64,000 nt of DNA from Stenotrophomonas maltophilia (lineage in GTDB: Bacteria > Pseudomonadota > Gammaproteobacteria > Xanthomonadales > Xanthomonadaceae). The notes below the pieces were generated by a model. It was not told the origin of the DNA. It made no database searches and worked only from the letters and a program-made list of their open reading frames with translations. The position numbers and the translations under genes are program-made. Of this stretch, positions 18,930 to 27,892 are shown piece by piece. The first letter of the stretch is position 1. Each line of letters opens with the position of its first letter. Where the stretch lies: NCBI RefSeq assembly GCF_006974125.1, contig NZ_CP037858.1, positions 1,798,001 to 1,862,000 of the forward strand, given 5' to 3'.

Positions 18930-19922
18930 ATGATCCTGGACAACGTGGTGTGGGGCTTCATCGGCTGCGGCAGTGTCACCGAGAAGAAGAGCGGCCCCGC
19001 CCTGGCCAGCACACCCGGCTCACGGGTGGCAGCGGTCATGCGCCGCAATGCGGCGTTGGCCGAGGATTACGCGCGGCGCCATGCCATTCCCCGCTGGTAC
19101 GCGGACGCCGATGCGCTCATCGCCGATCCGGAAGTGAACGCGGTGTACGTCGCCACGCCACCCTCGACGCACATGCAGTACGCGCTGCAGGCGATAGCCG
19201 CAGGCAAGCCGGTCTACATCGAAAAGCCGATGGCCATGGACCACGGCGAGTGCCAGCGCATCATTGAAGCCAGCGCCAGCAGCGGCGTGCCGGTGTTCGT
19301 GGCCTATTACCGCCGCGCCCTGCCCCGCTTCGCCCAGGTGAAGCAGCTGCTGGACAACGGCACGATCGGCACACCGCGCAGCGTGCGCGCCACCCTGCAT
19401 CGGCCGCATTCGGCGAACGCCGCATCGCCGGACTTCTGGCGGACCAACCCGGCGATCGCCGGCGGCGGCCTGTTCGTCGATCTGGGCTCGCATACCCTGG
19501 ACCTGCTCGACCATCTGCTGGGGCCACTGAGCGAAGTGCGTGGCCTGGCCAGTTCGTTGACTGGCGCCTACCCCGCCGAGGACAGCGTCTCGATGTGCTT
19601 CCGCACCGGGGCGGGCGCGCACGGCATCGCGCAATGGAGTTTCTGCGCCTTCCGCCGCCAGGATGAGATCGAGATCACCGGCGACCACGGGCAGCTGCGC
19701 TTTGCCACGTTCGAGGACGTTCCGGTGGTTCTGGAGACCGAAGCGGGCGTGCAGGCATTCGATATCCCGAACCCGCGGTCGATCCAGCAGCCATTGATCG
19801 CCACCCTCGTGGACGAGCTGCGCGGCAAAGGGCGCTCACCGTCGACCGGCATCAGCGCCGCGCGCACCAGCGCGGTGATCGACCAGGTGCTGCAGGTCTA
19901 CCGCGCCCTACACCCGCACTGA
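18930..19922 (+). CDS. Gfo/Idh/MocA-family oxidoreductase
   Basis: NAD(P)-dependent oxidoreductase of 330 aa, probably acting on a sugar or inositol-like substrate. The N-terminal Rossmann motif is W-G-F-I-G-C-G-S-V. The family's catalytic E-K-P motif is in V-Y-I-E-K-P-M-A-M-D, and the C-terminal alpha/beta substrate domain starts near residue 120 with conserved D-L-G-S-H-x-L-D-L. The start ATG at 18930 follows a TGAGGAC ribosome-site-like stretch; it lies 45 bp after smeT and could be cotranscribed with it. Substrate unknown. Confidence 0.85.
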   Translation: MILDNVVWGFIGCGSVTEKKSGPALASTPGSRVAAVMRRNAALAEDYARRHAIPRWYADADALIADPEVNAVYVATPPSTHMQYALQAIAAGKPVYIEKPMAMDHGECQRIIEASASSGVPVFVAYYRRALPRFAQVKQLLDNGTIGTPRSVRATLHRPHSANAASPDFWRTNPAIAGGGLFVDLGSHTLDLLDHLLGPLSEVRGLASSLTGAYPAEDSVSMCFRTGAGAHGIAQWSFCAFRRQDEIEITGDHGQLRFATFEDVPVVLETEAGVQAFDIPNPRSIQQPLIATLVDELRGKGRSPSTGISAARTSAVIDQVLQVYRALHPH

Positions 19923-19934
19923 CCGCCAACAAAA

Positions 19935-19954
19935 AGGCCGCCTTTCGGCGGCCT
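19935..19954 (-). terminator. Intrinsic terminator of hslVU
   Basis: Stem AGGCCGCC/GGCGGCCT with a 4-nt loop; on the minus strand it is followed by a run of five T. It lies 20 bp past the hslU stop. Confidence 0.8.
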
Positions 19955-19974
19955 CATGCTTTGCAGCGTCGGCA

Positions 19975-21348
19975 CTACAGGATGTAGCGGCTCAGGTCCG
20001 GGTCCTGCACCAGCTCGCCCAGGTGCGCATCGACATAAGCACTGTCGATGGCCAGGGTCTCACCATCGCGGTCCGGTGCCTCGTAGCTGAGCGAATCCAG
20101 CAGGCGTTCCAGCACGGTGTGCAGGCGACGGGCGCCGATGTTCTCCTGCCGCTCGTTCACCTGGAAGGCGATCTCGGCCAGGCGCTCGATGGCGTCGGCG
20201 GTGAAGCTGACCTTGACGCCTTCGGTAGCCAGCAGCGCTTCGTACTGCTTGGTCAGCGCGGCCTTCGGCTCGGTCAGGATGCGCACGAAGTCGCCCTTGC
20301 TCAGCGCGCCCAGCTCGACGCGGATCGGGAAGCGGCCCTGCAGCTCCGGGATCAGATCGCTGGGCTTGGCCAGGTGGAACGCACCAGAGGCGATGAACAG
20401 GATGTGGTCGGTCTTGATCGTGCCGTACTTGGTGGACACGTTGGAGCCTTCCACCAGCGGCAGCAGGTCGCGCTGCACGCCTTCGCGGGAGACGTCGCCT
20501 CCGCCCACGTTATCGCCGCGCTTGGCGACCTTGTCGATCTCGTCGATGAAGACGATGCCGTGCTGCTCGCAGGCTTCGATGGCCGCGGTGCGGATATCGT
20601 CTTCGTTGACCAGCTTGCCGGCCTCTTCTTCCACCAGCAGCGGACGCGCGGCCTTGATGGTCAGCGTGCGCTTGTGCGCCTTGGCACCACCGCCGAGGTT
20701 GGCGAACATCGACTTCAGCTGCTGGCCCATTTCCTCCATGCCCGGCGGGGTCATGATGTCCATGCTGACGTTGGCGGCCAGGTCGAGCTCGATCTCGCGC
20801 TCGTCCAGCTCACCGTTGCGCAGCATCTTGCGGAACTTGATGCGGGTCTCGTTGTCCTGTGCCGACGGTTCATTGCGGGCGACTTCCGGATCGAAACCGA
20901 TGCCACCGCTGCGGCGCGGCAGCAGCGCATCGAGGATGCGGTCTTCGGCACGCTCTTCGGCCTGGGTGCGCACGCGCACCTTGGCCTGCTCGCGGTACAA
21001 CTTCACTGCGGTATCGGCCAGGTCACGGATGATCTGCTCGACATCCTTGCCGACGTAGCCGACTTCGGTGAAACGGGTCGCTTCGACCTTCACGAACGGC
21101 GCGTTGGCCAGCGTGGCCAGGCGACGCGCGATCTCGGTCTTGCCGACGCCGGTGGGGCCGATCATCAGGATGTTCTTCGGCATCACTTCATTGCGCAGCT
21201 CCGGCACCAGCTGCATGCGGCGCCAGCGGTTGCGCAGGGCAATGGCCACCGCGCGCTTGGCGTCGTGCTGGCCCACGATATGCCGGTCCAGTTCCTGCAC
21301 GATCTCGCGCGGGGTCATGGTGGCGGAGGAAACTTCGATCTTCGACAT
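19975..21348 (-). CDS. hslU: ATP-dependent protease ATPase subunit HslU (ClpY)
   Basis: AAA+ unfoldase of 457 aa that feeds proteins to the HslV peptidase in the cytoplasm. Walker A is G-P-T-G-V-G-K-T (about residues 64-71). The substrate-gripping pore loop G-Y-V-G-K-D and Walker B with F-I-D-E-I-D-K are present. The C-terminal tail L-S-R-Y-I-L, which inserts into HslV, is intact. Start ATG at 21348 gives the normal T-P-R-E-I-V segment near residue 12. It follows hslV across 103 bp that carry two SMAGs. Confidence 0.96.
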   Translation of the reverse strand: MSKIEVSSATMTPREIVQELDRHIVGQHDAKRAVAIALRNRWRRMQLVPELRNEVMPKNILMIGPTGVGKTEIARRLATLANAPFVKVEATRFTEVGYVGKDVEQIIRDLADTAVKLYREQAKVRVRTQAEERAEDRILDALLPRRSGGIGFDPEVARNEPSAQDNETRIKFRKMLRNGELDEREIELDLAANVSMDIMTPPGMEEMGQQLKSMFANLGGGAKAHKRTLTIKAARPLLVEEEAGKLVNEDDIRTAAIEACEQHGIVFIDEIDKVAKRGDNVGGGDVSREGVQRDLLPLVEGSNVSTKYGTIKTDHILFIASGAFHLAKPSDLIPELQGRFPIRVELGALSKGDFVRILTEPKAALTKQYEALLATEGVKVSFTADAIERLAEIAFQVNERQENIGARRLHTVLERLLDSLSYEAPDRDGETLAIDSAYVDAHLGELVQDPDLSRYIL

Positions 21349-21373
21349 GGATGTGCTCACGGATTCAGTGTCG

Positions 21374-21449
21374 GTAGTGCCGGCCGCTGGCCGGCAACCA
21401 GGCACGCGTGCGGGGGATCATGAGGTTGCCGGCCAGCAGCCGGCACGAC
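21374..21449. repeat. Two SMAG palindromes inside the hslVU operon
   Basis: CCGGCC-type palindromes at 21374-21398 (forward GTAG) and 21425-21449 (reverse) form an inverted pair filling most of the 103-bp hslV-hslU spacer. Confidence 0.85.
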
Positions 21450-21451
21450 CC

Positions 21452-22003
21452 TCACAGCTCCTCGACCACCACGTTGCGGTTGGTGTAGATGCAGATATCG
21501 CCGGCAATGCCGATCGCTTCGCTGGCGATGGTGCGCGCATCCAGTTCGGTGTGCGCCATCAACGCACGTGCGGCCGACAGCGCATAGGAACCACCCGAGC
21601 CGATGGCGATGATGCCGTCCTCCGGTTCGATCACATCGCCGGTGCCGCTGATGATCAGCGAGGTTTCCTTGTCGGCCACTGCCAGCAGGGCCTCGAGCTT
21701 GCCCAGGCGGCGCTCGGTGCGCCAATCCTTGGCCAGCTCGACCGCAGCGCGCTGCAGCTGGCCGTGCTTTTCCAGCTTGGCCTCGAACAGCTCGAACAGG
21801 GTGAACGCGTCGGCGGCGGCACCGGCGAAGCCGGCCAGCACCTGGCCATCACGGCCAAGGCGGCGCACCTTGCGCGCATTACCCTTCATCACGGTGTGGC
21901 CCAGCGTGACCTGACCGTCGCCGGCAATGGCCACGTGCTCGCCGCGACGGACGCAGACGATGGTGGTGGCGTGGAAAACATTGGGATTCTGACTGGGGTC
22001 CAT
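21452..22003 (-). CDS. hslV: ATP-dependent protease peptidase subunit HslV (ClpQ)
   Basis: N-terminal nucleophile threonine peptidase (183 aa), forming a double hexamer with HslU. In most family members the catalytic Thr follows the initiator Met directly. Here the T-T-I-V-C-V-R-R motif starts at residue 13, after [12 protein letters not shown], so 12 residues must be removed. No ATG, GTG or TTG codon lies in frame between Met1 and Thr13, and GGAGG is correctly placed before the ATG at 22003, so the extension looks real. The rest is canonical ([15 protein letters not shown]). Preceded by a sigma-32-type promoter. Confidence 0.96.
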   Translation of the reverse strand: MDPSQNPNVFHATTIVCVRRGEHVAIAGDGQVTLGHTVMKGNARKVRRLGRDGQVLAGFAGAAADAFTLFELFEAKLEKHGQLQRAAVELAKDWRTERRLGKLEALLAVADKETSLIISGTGDVIEPEDGIIAIGSGGSYALSAARALMAHTELDARTIASEAIGIAGDICIYTNRNVVVEEL

Positions 22004-22028
22004 GCGGCCTCCGATAGCTGTTCACGGG

Positions 22029-22057
22029 ACATGGGGACAGCGCCGGGTGCGATCAAG
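22029..22057 (-). promoter_or_regulatory. Sigma-32 (heat-shock) promoter of hslVU
   Basis: Minus-strand CTTGAT (22057-22052), 15-bp spacer, then CCCCATGT (22036-22029). This matches the RpoH consensus CTTGAA-N13-16-CCCCATNT with one mismatch. Transcription would begin near 22022, about 20 nt before the hslV ATG. hslVU is a classical heat-shock operon in E. coli. Confidence 0.8.
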
Positions 22058-22077
22058 CCTGTGCGGATGGCTGCCGT

Positions 22078-22278
22078 TCAGCGCTTGGCGTGCGATGGCC
22101 GATCCGGATTCGGCTCGATCCCCCAGGCGAGGTACCAGTCTTCGCCCTGCGTCTCGATCGGGTGCTGGGTGCGGCCGGAGCCGTTGCCGCAGGCCAGTGC
22201 GTCAGCGGCGCAGTAGCGGTCGCAGCCCCAGCAGATGCGCTCGGGATGCTTGGGATGCAGGGGAATGGGCTTTGCCAT
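22078..22278 (-). CDS. DUF3079 small Cys-rich protein
   Basis: Small cytoplasmic protein of 66 aa matching the DUF3079 pattern: P-L-H-P-x-H-P-E-R-I-C-W-G-C-D-R-Y-C followed by A-C-G-N-G-S. Four cysteines in C-x2-C-x3-C and a later Cys suggest a zinc site. Function unknown. Start ATG at 22278 fits the family N-terminus; the ORF could reach 22308. It lies between xerC and hslV on the same strand, 77 bp after xerC. Confidence 0.8.
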   Translation of the reverse strand: MAKPIPLHPKHPERICWGCDRYCAADALACGNGSGRTQHPIETQGEDWYLAWGIEPNPDRPSHAKR

Positions 22279-22355
22279 GGTCGGCAGCTCCTCGTGGCCT
22301 GCGGCCACGATGCGCTGGTGCGCCCTGCCCCGCCCTGATCCAGGTCAAGGGCGGT

Positions 22356-23246
22356 CTATTCAGCCTTGTCGTCCCTGCTGCGGCGCTTCGCGCGCGGATG
22401 CGCGGCGTCGTAGACCTTGGCCAGGTGCTGGAAATCGAGGTGGGTGTAGATCTGGGTGGTGGCGATGTCGGCATGGCCCAGCAGCTCCTGCACGCCACGC
22501 AGATCGCCGGACGATTCCAGGATATGGCTGGCGAAGCTGTGCCGCAGCATGTGCGGATGCACGTGCTTGAACAGGCCCTGGCGCCGCGCCAGCTGGCGGA
22601 TGCGGATCTGCACCGCGCGTTGGCTGATCGGCCCGTTGCGGCCGGGAAACACCGGCGAGGCCGGGCCACCACCACTCTCCGTACGCCACGCCTGCAGCGC
22701 TTCGCGCGCCGGCCGGCCGAACGGCACGCGGCGTTGGCGATTGCCCTTGCCCAGCACGTTGACCAGGCCGCTAGCGAAATCCAGATCACGCCAGGTCAGC
22801 GCGCAGACTTCGCTCAGGCGCAGGCCGGAGGAGTAGAACAGTTCCAGCAACGCGCGGTCGCGGCGGCCGAGCTCGCCTTCCGGTTCCAGCTCGACCAACT
22901 GCACGGCTTCGTCGGCATCAAGCACCTGCGGCAACCGGCGCGGCGCACGCGGCGCCTTCAGCGTCGCCGCCGGACTGACCTCGATGCGCCCGTGCTTGAG
23001 CAGCCAGGCATAGAAGCTACGGCACGCCGACAACCTGCGCTGCAGGCTCTTCGCGGACAGGCCACGGCGATGTTCATCGGCAACAAACTGGCGCAGCGCG
23101 TCGGCATCGAGTGCCTCCACCGCTACACCACGCGGCTCCGCCCAGGCCGACAGCGCGTCCAGGTCGCGACGGTAGGCGTCGAGCGTATGCGCCGACATCC
23201 GCCGCTCCACCTGCAGATGTTGCAGGAAGGCCTGTACCGCGCTCAT
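22356..23246 (-). CDS. xerC: Tyrosine recombinase XerC
   Basis: Site-specific recombinase (296 aa) that resolves chromosome dimers at dif with XerD. The N-terminal SAM-like core-binding domain spans about residues 1-85. The catalytic domain has the full set of residues: Arg143 (S-G-L-R-L-S-E), Lys167 (G-K-G-N-R), His232 and Arg235 ([10 protein letters not shown]), His258 (L-G-H-A) and the nucleophile Tyr267 (I-Y-T-H-L). Gene order lptM-dapF-DUF484-xerC is the classical xerC neighbourhood. The link to hslVU resembles the Bacillus codV-clpQ-clpY order. Confidence 0.96.
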   Translation of the reverse strand: MSAVQAFLQHLQVERRMSAHTLDAYRRDLDALSAWAEPRGVAVEALDADALRQFVADEHRRGLSAKSLQRRLSACRSFYAWLLKHGRIEVSPAATLKAPRAPRRLPQVLDADEAVQLVELEPEGELGRRDRALLELFYSSGLRLSEVCALTWRDLDFASGLVNVLGKGNRQRRVPFGRPAREALQAWRTESGGGPASPVFPGRNGPISQRAVQIRIRQLARRQGLFKHVHPHMLRHSFASHILESSGDLRGVQELLGHADIATTQIYTHLDFQHLAKVYDAAHPRAKRRSRDDKAE

Positions 23247-23262
23247 CGTCGTGGCGTCCTGC

Positions 23263-23937
23263 TCAGCCCGCGAAGCGCTTCAGGCCGGTGACCAGCGCGT
23301 CGCCCATCATGCGCAGGAACAGCGTGCCCATGCCCGGATAGAAGCGGTTCGGATCGTGGCTGCCGACCGCGATCAGGCCCACGCCCGGCAGCGGCAGCAG
23401 TGCGGTGGTCTGCACCTCCTCGCTGCGCACGCCATACAGCACGGCATTCTTCTCCGGCTGCAGGCGGCCGCAGATCGGCTCGCCGTCCTTAAGGCAGTCG
23501 CGGAACGGGCCCAGCTGCGCATCATCGGCAGCGATCACCTGCAGCCAGTCGGCCTGTTCCAGCCCGGCCACCGGTGCATGCACCACCAGTCGCACCAGAT
23601 CGCCGGCAAAGTCTTCCTGCAGCGAGGCAGCCATCGCACGCAGGGTATCGGCCGCGTTGTCCTGCTTCATCAGCGCCAGGGTCAGCTGGTGCGTGCGCAC
23701 TGCCAGGCGTTCATTGACCTGGGCGGTGGCGCCCAGATCGGCCAACCGTCGCGCCAGCTCGCGGTTCTTCTCGCGCAGCACTTCCAGCTGGTAGCTGGCC
23801 AGCGACGCGGTCGGGCCGTCGTCGCGCGGTACCACCAGGGTCAGGGCCAGGTCCGGGAACTGCTTGAGGAAGCCGGGATGTCGCCGCAACCAGGCAGCGA
23901 CTTCATGGGCTCCGAGCTTGTCGACGGTTTCGGTCAT
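23263..23937 (-). CDS. DUF484 family protein
   Basis: Cytoplasmic protein of 224 aa. The N-terminal segment ([12 protein letters not shown]) is typical of DUF484. A short coiled coil lies at about 60-85, and a GAF-like domain at about 90-220. Function unknown; E. coli YigA is the equivalent neighbour between dapF and xerC. Its start overlaps the dapF stop by 4 bp (ATGA) and its stop is 16 bp before xerC, so it belongs to the same transcript. Confidence 0.9.
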   Translation of the reverse strand: MTETVDKLGAHEVAAWLRRHPGFLKQFPDLALTLVVPRDDGPTASLASYQLEVLREKNRELARRLADLGATAQVNERLAVRTHQLTLALMKQDNAADTLRAMAASLQEDFAGDLVRLVVHAPVAGLEQADWLQVIAADDAQLGPFRDCLKDGEPICGRLQPEKNAVLYGVRSEEVQTTALLPLPGVGLIAVGSHDPNRFYPGMGTLFLRMMGDALVTGLKRFAG

Positions 23938-24785
23938 GCGATCCACTCCCCTTCGAAGACAAATGCGGTCGGGCCGGCCATCACCACCGGTTGGCCATCG
24001 CCCGGCCACTGGATGCGCAGGTCACCCCCGGGCAGGCTGATGCGCGCATCGCGCTGCAGGCGACCGCGCTGCATCAGGGTCACTGCTGCGGCACAGGCGC
24101 CGCTGCCGCAGGCCAGGGTTTCGCCGACGCCGCGCTCGAACACACGCAGACGTGCATGCGCCGGGCCCATCACCTGGGCGAAGCCCACGTTCACCGAGCG
24201 CGGGAACGACGCATGCTGCTGCAGCAGCGCACCGACGCGTTCGACCGGTGCCGCATCGATCAGGCCCACTTCGATCACCGCGTGCGGATTGCCCATCGAC
24301 ACCGCGGCGAAGCGTACGCTTTCGCCCTGCAGCGGCAGCAGGTACTCCTCGCGCGCATGGGCAAAGCCCATCAGCGGCACGTTGGCCGGCTCGAACGCAG
24401 GCACGCCCATGGTCACCGCGAATTGACCATCGCCAAGCACCTTCACCTCATGGCTGGCCAGCGGGCTGTCGATGACGAACTGATCACCCTGCGCACTGCC
24501 TTCGCGCACCAGCCAGGCCGCGATGCAGCGCGCGCCGTTGCCGCACTGCTCGGAGTTGGAACCGTCGGCATTCCAGATGCGGTACGAAGCCACCGAGCCT
24601 TCCGCGCGCGGTGCCTCGATGGTCAGGATCTGATCGCAGCCGACGCCGGTGTGGCGGTCGGCCAGGCGCGCGGCCAGTTCAGGCGTGGGCGGCGCGGTGC
24701 CGTCACGCAGGTCGATCACTACGAAATCATTGCCTGCGCCATGCATCTTGCTGAAGCGCAGCGCCTTGGAACCGGCCTTACTCAT
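23934..24785 (-). CDS. dapF: Diaminopimelate epimerase
   Basis: Converts LL- to meso-diaminopimelate for lysine and peptidoglycan synthesis. Protein of 283 aa with two mirrored domains. The two catalytic cysteines are Cys81 (E-Q-C-G-N-G-A-R) and Cys226 (L-A-C-G-S-G-A-C), and K-M-H-G-A-G-N-D-F is near the start. Start ATG at 24785 lies inside the end of lptM (8-bp overlap). The longer ORF to 24914 only reads lptM in another frame. Confidence 0.96.
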   Translation of the reverse strand: MSKAGSKALRFSKMHGAGNDFVVIDLRDGTAPPTPELAARLADRHTGVGCDQILTIEAPRAEGSVASYRIWNADGSNSEQCGNGARCIAAWLVREGSAQGDQFVIDSPLASHEVKVLGDGQFAVTMGVPAFEPANVPLMGFAHAREEYLLPLQGESVRFAAVSMGNPHAVIEVGLIDAAPVERVGALLQQHASFPRSVNVGFAQVMGPAHARLRVFERGVGETLACGSGACAAAVTLMQRGRLQRDARISLPGGDLRIQWPGDGQPVVMAGPTAFVFEGEWIA

Positions 24786-25050
24786 TCCCGCCGCCCACCT
24801 TCTTCGCAGGCGCAGGCGCCGGTTGCGTGGTCGGTACAGCCGGGTCCACGGTCGTGGCCGGAGTGCCGCTGCCCTGGGTCTCCACCGGGGTCGCTTCGGT
24901 AGCGGGCTCGGCAACCGGTTCGACGGTTTCTTCCACCGGCACCGGCTTCTGCGGCAGCACCAGCGGGCCCTTGTTGCCGCAGGCGGCGAGGAACAGCAGC
25001 GAAGCCGCTGCCAGCGGAATCAGGATGGCGTTTCGATGGGGGATCTTCAT
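24778..25050 (-). CDS. lptM: LptM-like lipoprotein (YifL family)
   Basis: Small lipoprotein of 90 aa. The lipobox L-A-A-C is followed directly by the hallmark C-G-N-K-G-P-L of the LptM/YifL family, which in E. coli helps the LptDE lipopolysaccharide translocon assemble. The conserved part is short; the remaining 60 residues are a Pro/Thr/Ala/Glu-rich linker. It overlaps dapF by 8 bp, the usual position upstream of dapF. Confidence 0.85.
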   Translation of the reverse strand: MKIPHRNAILIPLAAASLLFLAACGNKGPLVLPQKPVPVEETVEPVAEPATEATPVETQGSGTPATTVDPAVPTTQPAPAPAKKVGGGNE

Positions 25051-25098
25051 GCCCCGAGTATAGCCATTGGCGGCTGAGCGGTTGGTGCAGGGGATCGG

Positions 25099-25124
25099 GT
25101 TGCCGGCCAGCGGCCGGCACCACC
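25099..25124 (-). repeat. SMAG palindrome
   Basis: CCGGCC-type palindrome with header GTGG, between the DUF454 stop and lptM. Confidence 0.8.
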
Positions 25125-25132
25125 GCAGGCGG

Positions 25133-25558
25133 TCAATCCGCAGGCGGCGGCAGCGGCCGGGTCCACAGCCAGATCGCCACCACGGTCATGCTGCCGATCG
25201 AGAACCACTTCACCCAGGCAATCGGCACGCACCACAGCATGATGCCGGCGCATACCGCCATGGTGATCGTGGCCATCCACTTGCCGTAGCGGCTGACTGC
25301 ACCATGCGCCTGCCAGTTGGCGATGGCCGGGCCGAAGCGCGGATGCTGCAGCAGCCAGGTGTGCAGGCGTTCGGATCCGCGCGAGGCGGCCCACGCCGAG
25401 ATCAGGATGAATACGGTGGTAGGCAGGCCCGGCACGAAGATGCCGACAATGCCGGTGCCCAGACTGACGTAGGCCAGCAGCCACCACGCCCAGCGGAAGC
25501 GCACCACGCGCGGTGGCGTGGCGGTATCGCGGGGTGCAGGGGGTTCGGGCTGGCTCAT
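25133..25558 (-). CDS. DUF454 family membrane protein (YbaN-like)
   Basis: Inner-membrane protein of 141 aa. The DUF454 signature is clear: L-G-x-x-G-x-x-V-P-x-L-P-T-T-x-F near residue 40, followed by R-L-H-x-W-L-x-x-H-x-x-F-G. Four hydrophobic segments are visible at about 25-45, 47-60, 90-110 and 112-130. Function unknown. Separate transcript from the oligopeptidase downstream; a GGGGTGCC/GGCACCCC hairpin lies in the 54-bp gap. Confidence 0.88.
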   Translation of the reverse strand: MSQPEPPAPRDTATPPRVVRFRWAWWLLAYVSLGTGIVGIFVPGLPTTVFILISAWAASRGSERLHTWLLQHPRFGPAIANWQAHGAVSRYGKWMATITMAVCAGIMLWCVPIAWVKWFSIGSMTVVAIWLWTRPLPPPAD

Positions 25559-25612
25559 GGCCGCAAGGATACCGGTTCGGGGTGCCCGGCAACGCCCGGC
25601 ACCCCTGCGTCA

Positions 25613-27724
25613 TTACGGCTGGACGATGCCCAGCTGCTGCAGCACGAACGCGTACGACTCGGACAGCTCGCGGTAGCGCTGGAAGCGCCCCGACTTGCCA
25701 CCGTGGCCGGCTTCCATGTTGGTGCGGAACAGGATCGGGTAGTGGCCGGTGTTGTCGTCACGCAGCTTGGCCACCCACTTGGCCGGTTCCCAGTACTGCA
25801 CCTGCGAATCCCACAGGCCGGTACCCACGAACAGCGCCGGGTACGCCTGCTGCTTCACGTTGTCGTAGGGCGAGTAGGACAGCATGTAGTCGTAATACTG
25901 CTTCTGTTCGGGGTTGCCCCACTCGTCGTACTCGTTGGTGGTCAGCGGAATGGTCGGGTCGAGCATGGTGGTGACCACGTCGACGAACGGCACCTGCGCC
26001 ACCATCACGCGGTAATCCTGCGGGGCCTGGTTGGCCACCGCGCCCATCAGCAGGCCACCGGCGCTGCCACCGGACGCGGCGACGCGATCCTTCGCCGCCC
26101 AGCCCTGCGCCACCAGTCCACGGGTGACGTCGATGAAGTCGTTGAAGGTGTTCTGCTTGTGCAGCAGCTTGCCGTTCTCGTACCAGTCGCGGCCCATTTC
26201 CTGGCCACCGCGGATGTGGGCGATGGCATACACCACGCCGCGGTCGAGCAGGCTCACCGCGGTCTGGTTGAAATACGGGTCCATCGACATGCCGTAGCTG
26301 CCATAGGCGTACTGGAACAGCGCGCCCTTGCCATCCTTCTGGTAGCCCTTGCGGTAGACCAGCGACACCGGTACCTTCACGCCATCGCGCGCGGTGATCC
26401 AGACACGGTCGGTTTCGTACTTCGACGCGTCATAGCCGATCACCGGCTGCACCTTCAGCTGCCGCCGCTCGCCGGTGGCGGTATTCAGTTCGAACACCGT
26501 GGTCGGGGTGGTCATCGAGGTGTAGACGTAGCGCAGCCACGGCGTGTCGGCCTCGGTGTTGTCGCCCAGGCCCATGGAATACGCCGGTTCGTCGGCCTTC
26601 ACGTAATCGCTGCGGCCGTCCTTGAACAGCAGGCGGATGCGTTCCAGGCCCTCGGAACGTTCGGCGATGGCGGTGTAGCTGTCGAACAGTTCGAAGCCTT
26701 CGATGAACACGGCATCGTCATGCGCGATCCAGTCCTTCCACTGCGCGCGCGAGGTGGCATCGGTCGGTGCGGTGACCAGCTTGAAGTTCTTCGCACCGTC
26801 ATTGGTGCGGATCACCCAGCGGCCGTCGTAGTGGTCGGCGTCGTACTCGACATCGCGCTGGCGCGGCGCCAGCACGGTGAAGGTGGTCGGGTCGCTGGCC
26901 GGCGCGTAGCGCTCTTCCGAGGACACGGTGCTGTGCACGCCGATGGTGATGAAGCGATCGTCGCGGGTGCGGCCGATGCCCATGTAGAAGCTGTCGTCCT
27001 TCTCTTCGTAGACGACGGTGTCGGCGCTGGCCGGGGTGCCCAGCACGTGCTTCTTCACGCGCACGGTCAGCAGGGTTTCCGGATCGTTCTCGACATACAG
27101 CACGGTGCGGTTGTCGTCGGCCCAGACCAGGTCGCCGGAGCTGCCGGTGATCACATCGGGCAGCACCTTCCCGGTGGCCAGGTCCTTGAAGCGGATCGTG
27201 TACTGGCGGCGGCCGACGTCATCATCGGCCCATGCCAGCAGCTGGTTGTCCTGGCTGACCTCCATCGAGCCGACACTGAAGTAGCCCTTGCCGGCCGCCA
27301 TCGTGTTGACGTCCAGCAGGACTTCCTCGGCGGCATCCATGCTGCCCTTGCGGCGCGCATGGATCGGGTAGTCCTGGCCGGTCTCGAAGCGGCTGTAGTA
27401 CCAGTAGCCGCGCTCACGCGCCGGCACGCTGGAATCGTCCTGCTTGATGCGGCCGACGATCTCCTTGTACAGGGTGTCCTCCAGCGGCTTCAGCGGCGCC
27501 AGCAGCTGGTCGGCATAGGCATTCTCGGCCTGCAGGTAGGCCAGCATGTCCTTGTTCTCGCGCTTGTCGTCGCGCAGCCAGTAGTAGTCATCGTTGCGGG
27601 TGGCGCCAAAGGGCGCCTTGACCACATGCGGGTGCTTGGCGGCATCCGGCGGAACGGGCGGCGTGGCGGCGGTAGCGGTGGTGGTCATCAGGCTGGCAAG
27701 CAACAGGCAGAGGGTGGACTTCAT
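25613..27724 (-). CDS. Secreted oligopeptidase B-like S9 peptidase
   Basis: Serine peptidase of the prolyl oligopeptidase family, 703 aa. The Sec signal peptide at about residues 1-19 ends A-T-A-A. A seven-bladed propeller spans about 90-430. The alpha/beta-hydrolase domain has Ser554 in G-G-S-A-G-G, Asp639 in L-W-D-S-Q-V-Q-Y and His674 in E-A-G-H-G-G. The W-D-S-Q-V-Q-Y-W-E-P segment is characteristic of protease II (cleaves after Arg/Lys). Start ATG at 27724 has AGGAG 9 bp upstream; the frame runs open to 28390 but over an opposite-strand gene. E. coli PtrB lacks a signal peptide, so export is notable. Confidence 0.93.
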   Translation of the reverse strand: MKSTLCLLLASLMTTTATAATPPVPPDAAKHPHVVKAPFGATRNDDYYWLRDDKRENKDMLAYLQAENAYADQLLAPLKPLEDTLYKEIVGRIKQDDSSVPARERGYWYYSRFETGQDYPIHARRKGSMDAAEEVLLDVNTMAAGKGYFSVGSMEVSQDNQLLAWADDDVGRRQYTIRFKDLATGKVLPDVITGSSGDLVWADDNRTVLYVENDPETLLTVRVKKHVLGTPASADTVVYEEKDDSFYMGIGRTRDDRFITIGVHSTVSSEERYAPASDPTTFTVLAPRQRDVEYDADHYDGRWVIRTNDGAKNFKLVTAPTDATSRAQWKDWIAHDDAVFIEGFELFDSYTAIAERSEGLERIRLLFKDGRSDYVKADEPAYSMGLGDNTEADTPWLRYVYTSMTTPTTVFELNTATGERRQLKVQPVIGYDASKYETDRVWITARDGVKVPVSLVYRKGYQKDGKGALFQYAYGSYGMSMDPYFNQTAVSLLDRGVVYAIAHIRGGQEMGRDWYENGKLLHKQNTFNDFIDVTRGLVAQGWAAKDRVAASGGSAGGLLMGAVANQAPQDYRVMVAQVPFVDVVTTMLDPTIPLTTNEYDEWGNPEQKQYYDYMLSYSPYDNVKQQAYPALFVGTGLWDSQVQYWEPAKWVAKLRDDNTGHYPILFRTNMEAGHGGKSGRFQRYRELSESYAFVLQQLGIVQP

Positions 27725-27764
27725 GAGATAAGGCTCCTGGCGCATCAATGCAATGGTCTCCGAC

Positions 27765-27802
27765 GGGGTCGGATCCCTTTCCCCGAAAAGGGATCTGACC
27801 CC
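27765..27802. repeat. GGGGTC...GACCCC inverted repeat, copy 1
   Basis: GGGGTC, ATCCCTTT, loop CCCCG-type, AAAGGGAT and GACCCC form a two-part hairpin. Sister copies lie at 34345-34375 and 37162-37202. Confidence 0.75.
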
Positions 27803-27841
27803 AATCCCGGCGACCCGGCAACCCTGCGGATCGTCATGGGT

Positions 27842-27867
27842 CGTGCCGGCCAGCGGCCGGCACGACC
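27842..27867 (-). repeat. SMAG palindrome
   Basis: CCGGCC-type palindrome between the divergent oligopeptidase and aminotransferase genes, ending 26 bp before the aminotransferase start. Confidence 0.8.
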
Positions 27868-27892
27868 TGGACGCGCGGCGTACCATGGGCGC

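Noticed and set aside
25067..27890. Very long plus-strand reading frame leading into the aminotransferase
   Set aside because: It is antisense to the clear oligopeptidase gene and low-complexity (His/Gln/Arg/Gly-rich); the aminotransferase starts at 27893.
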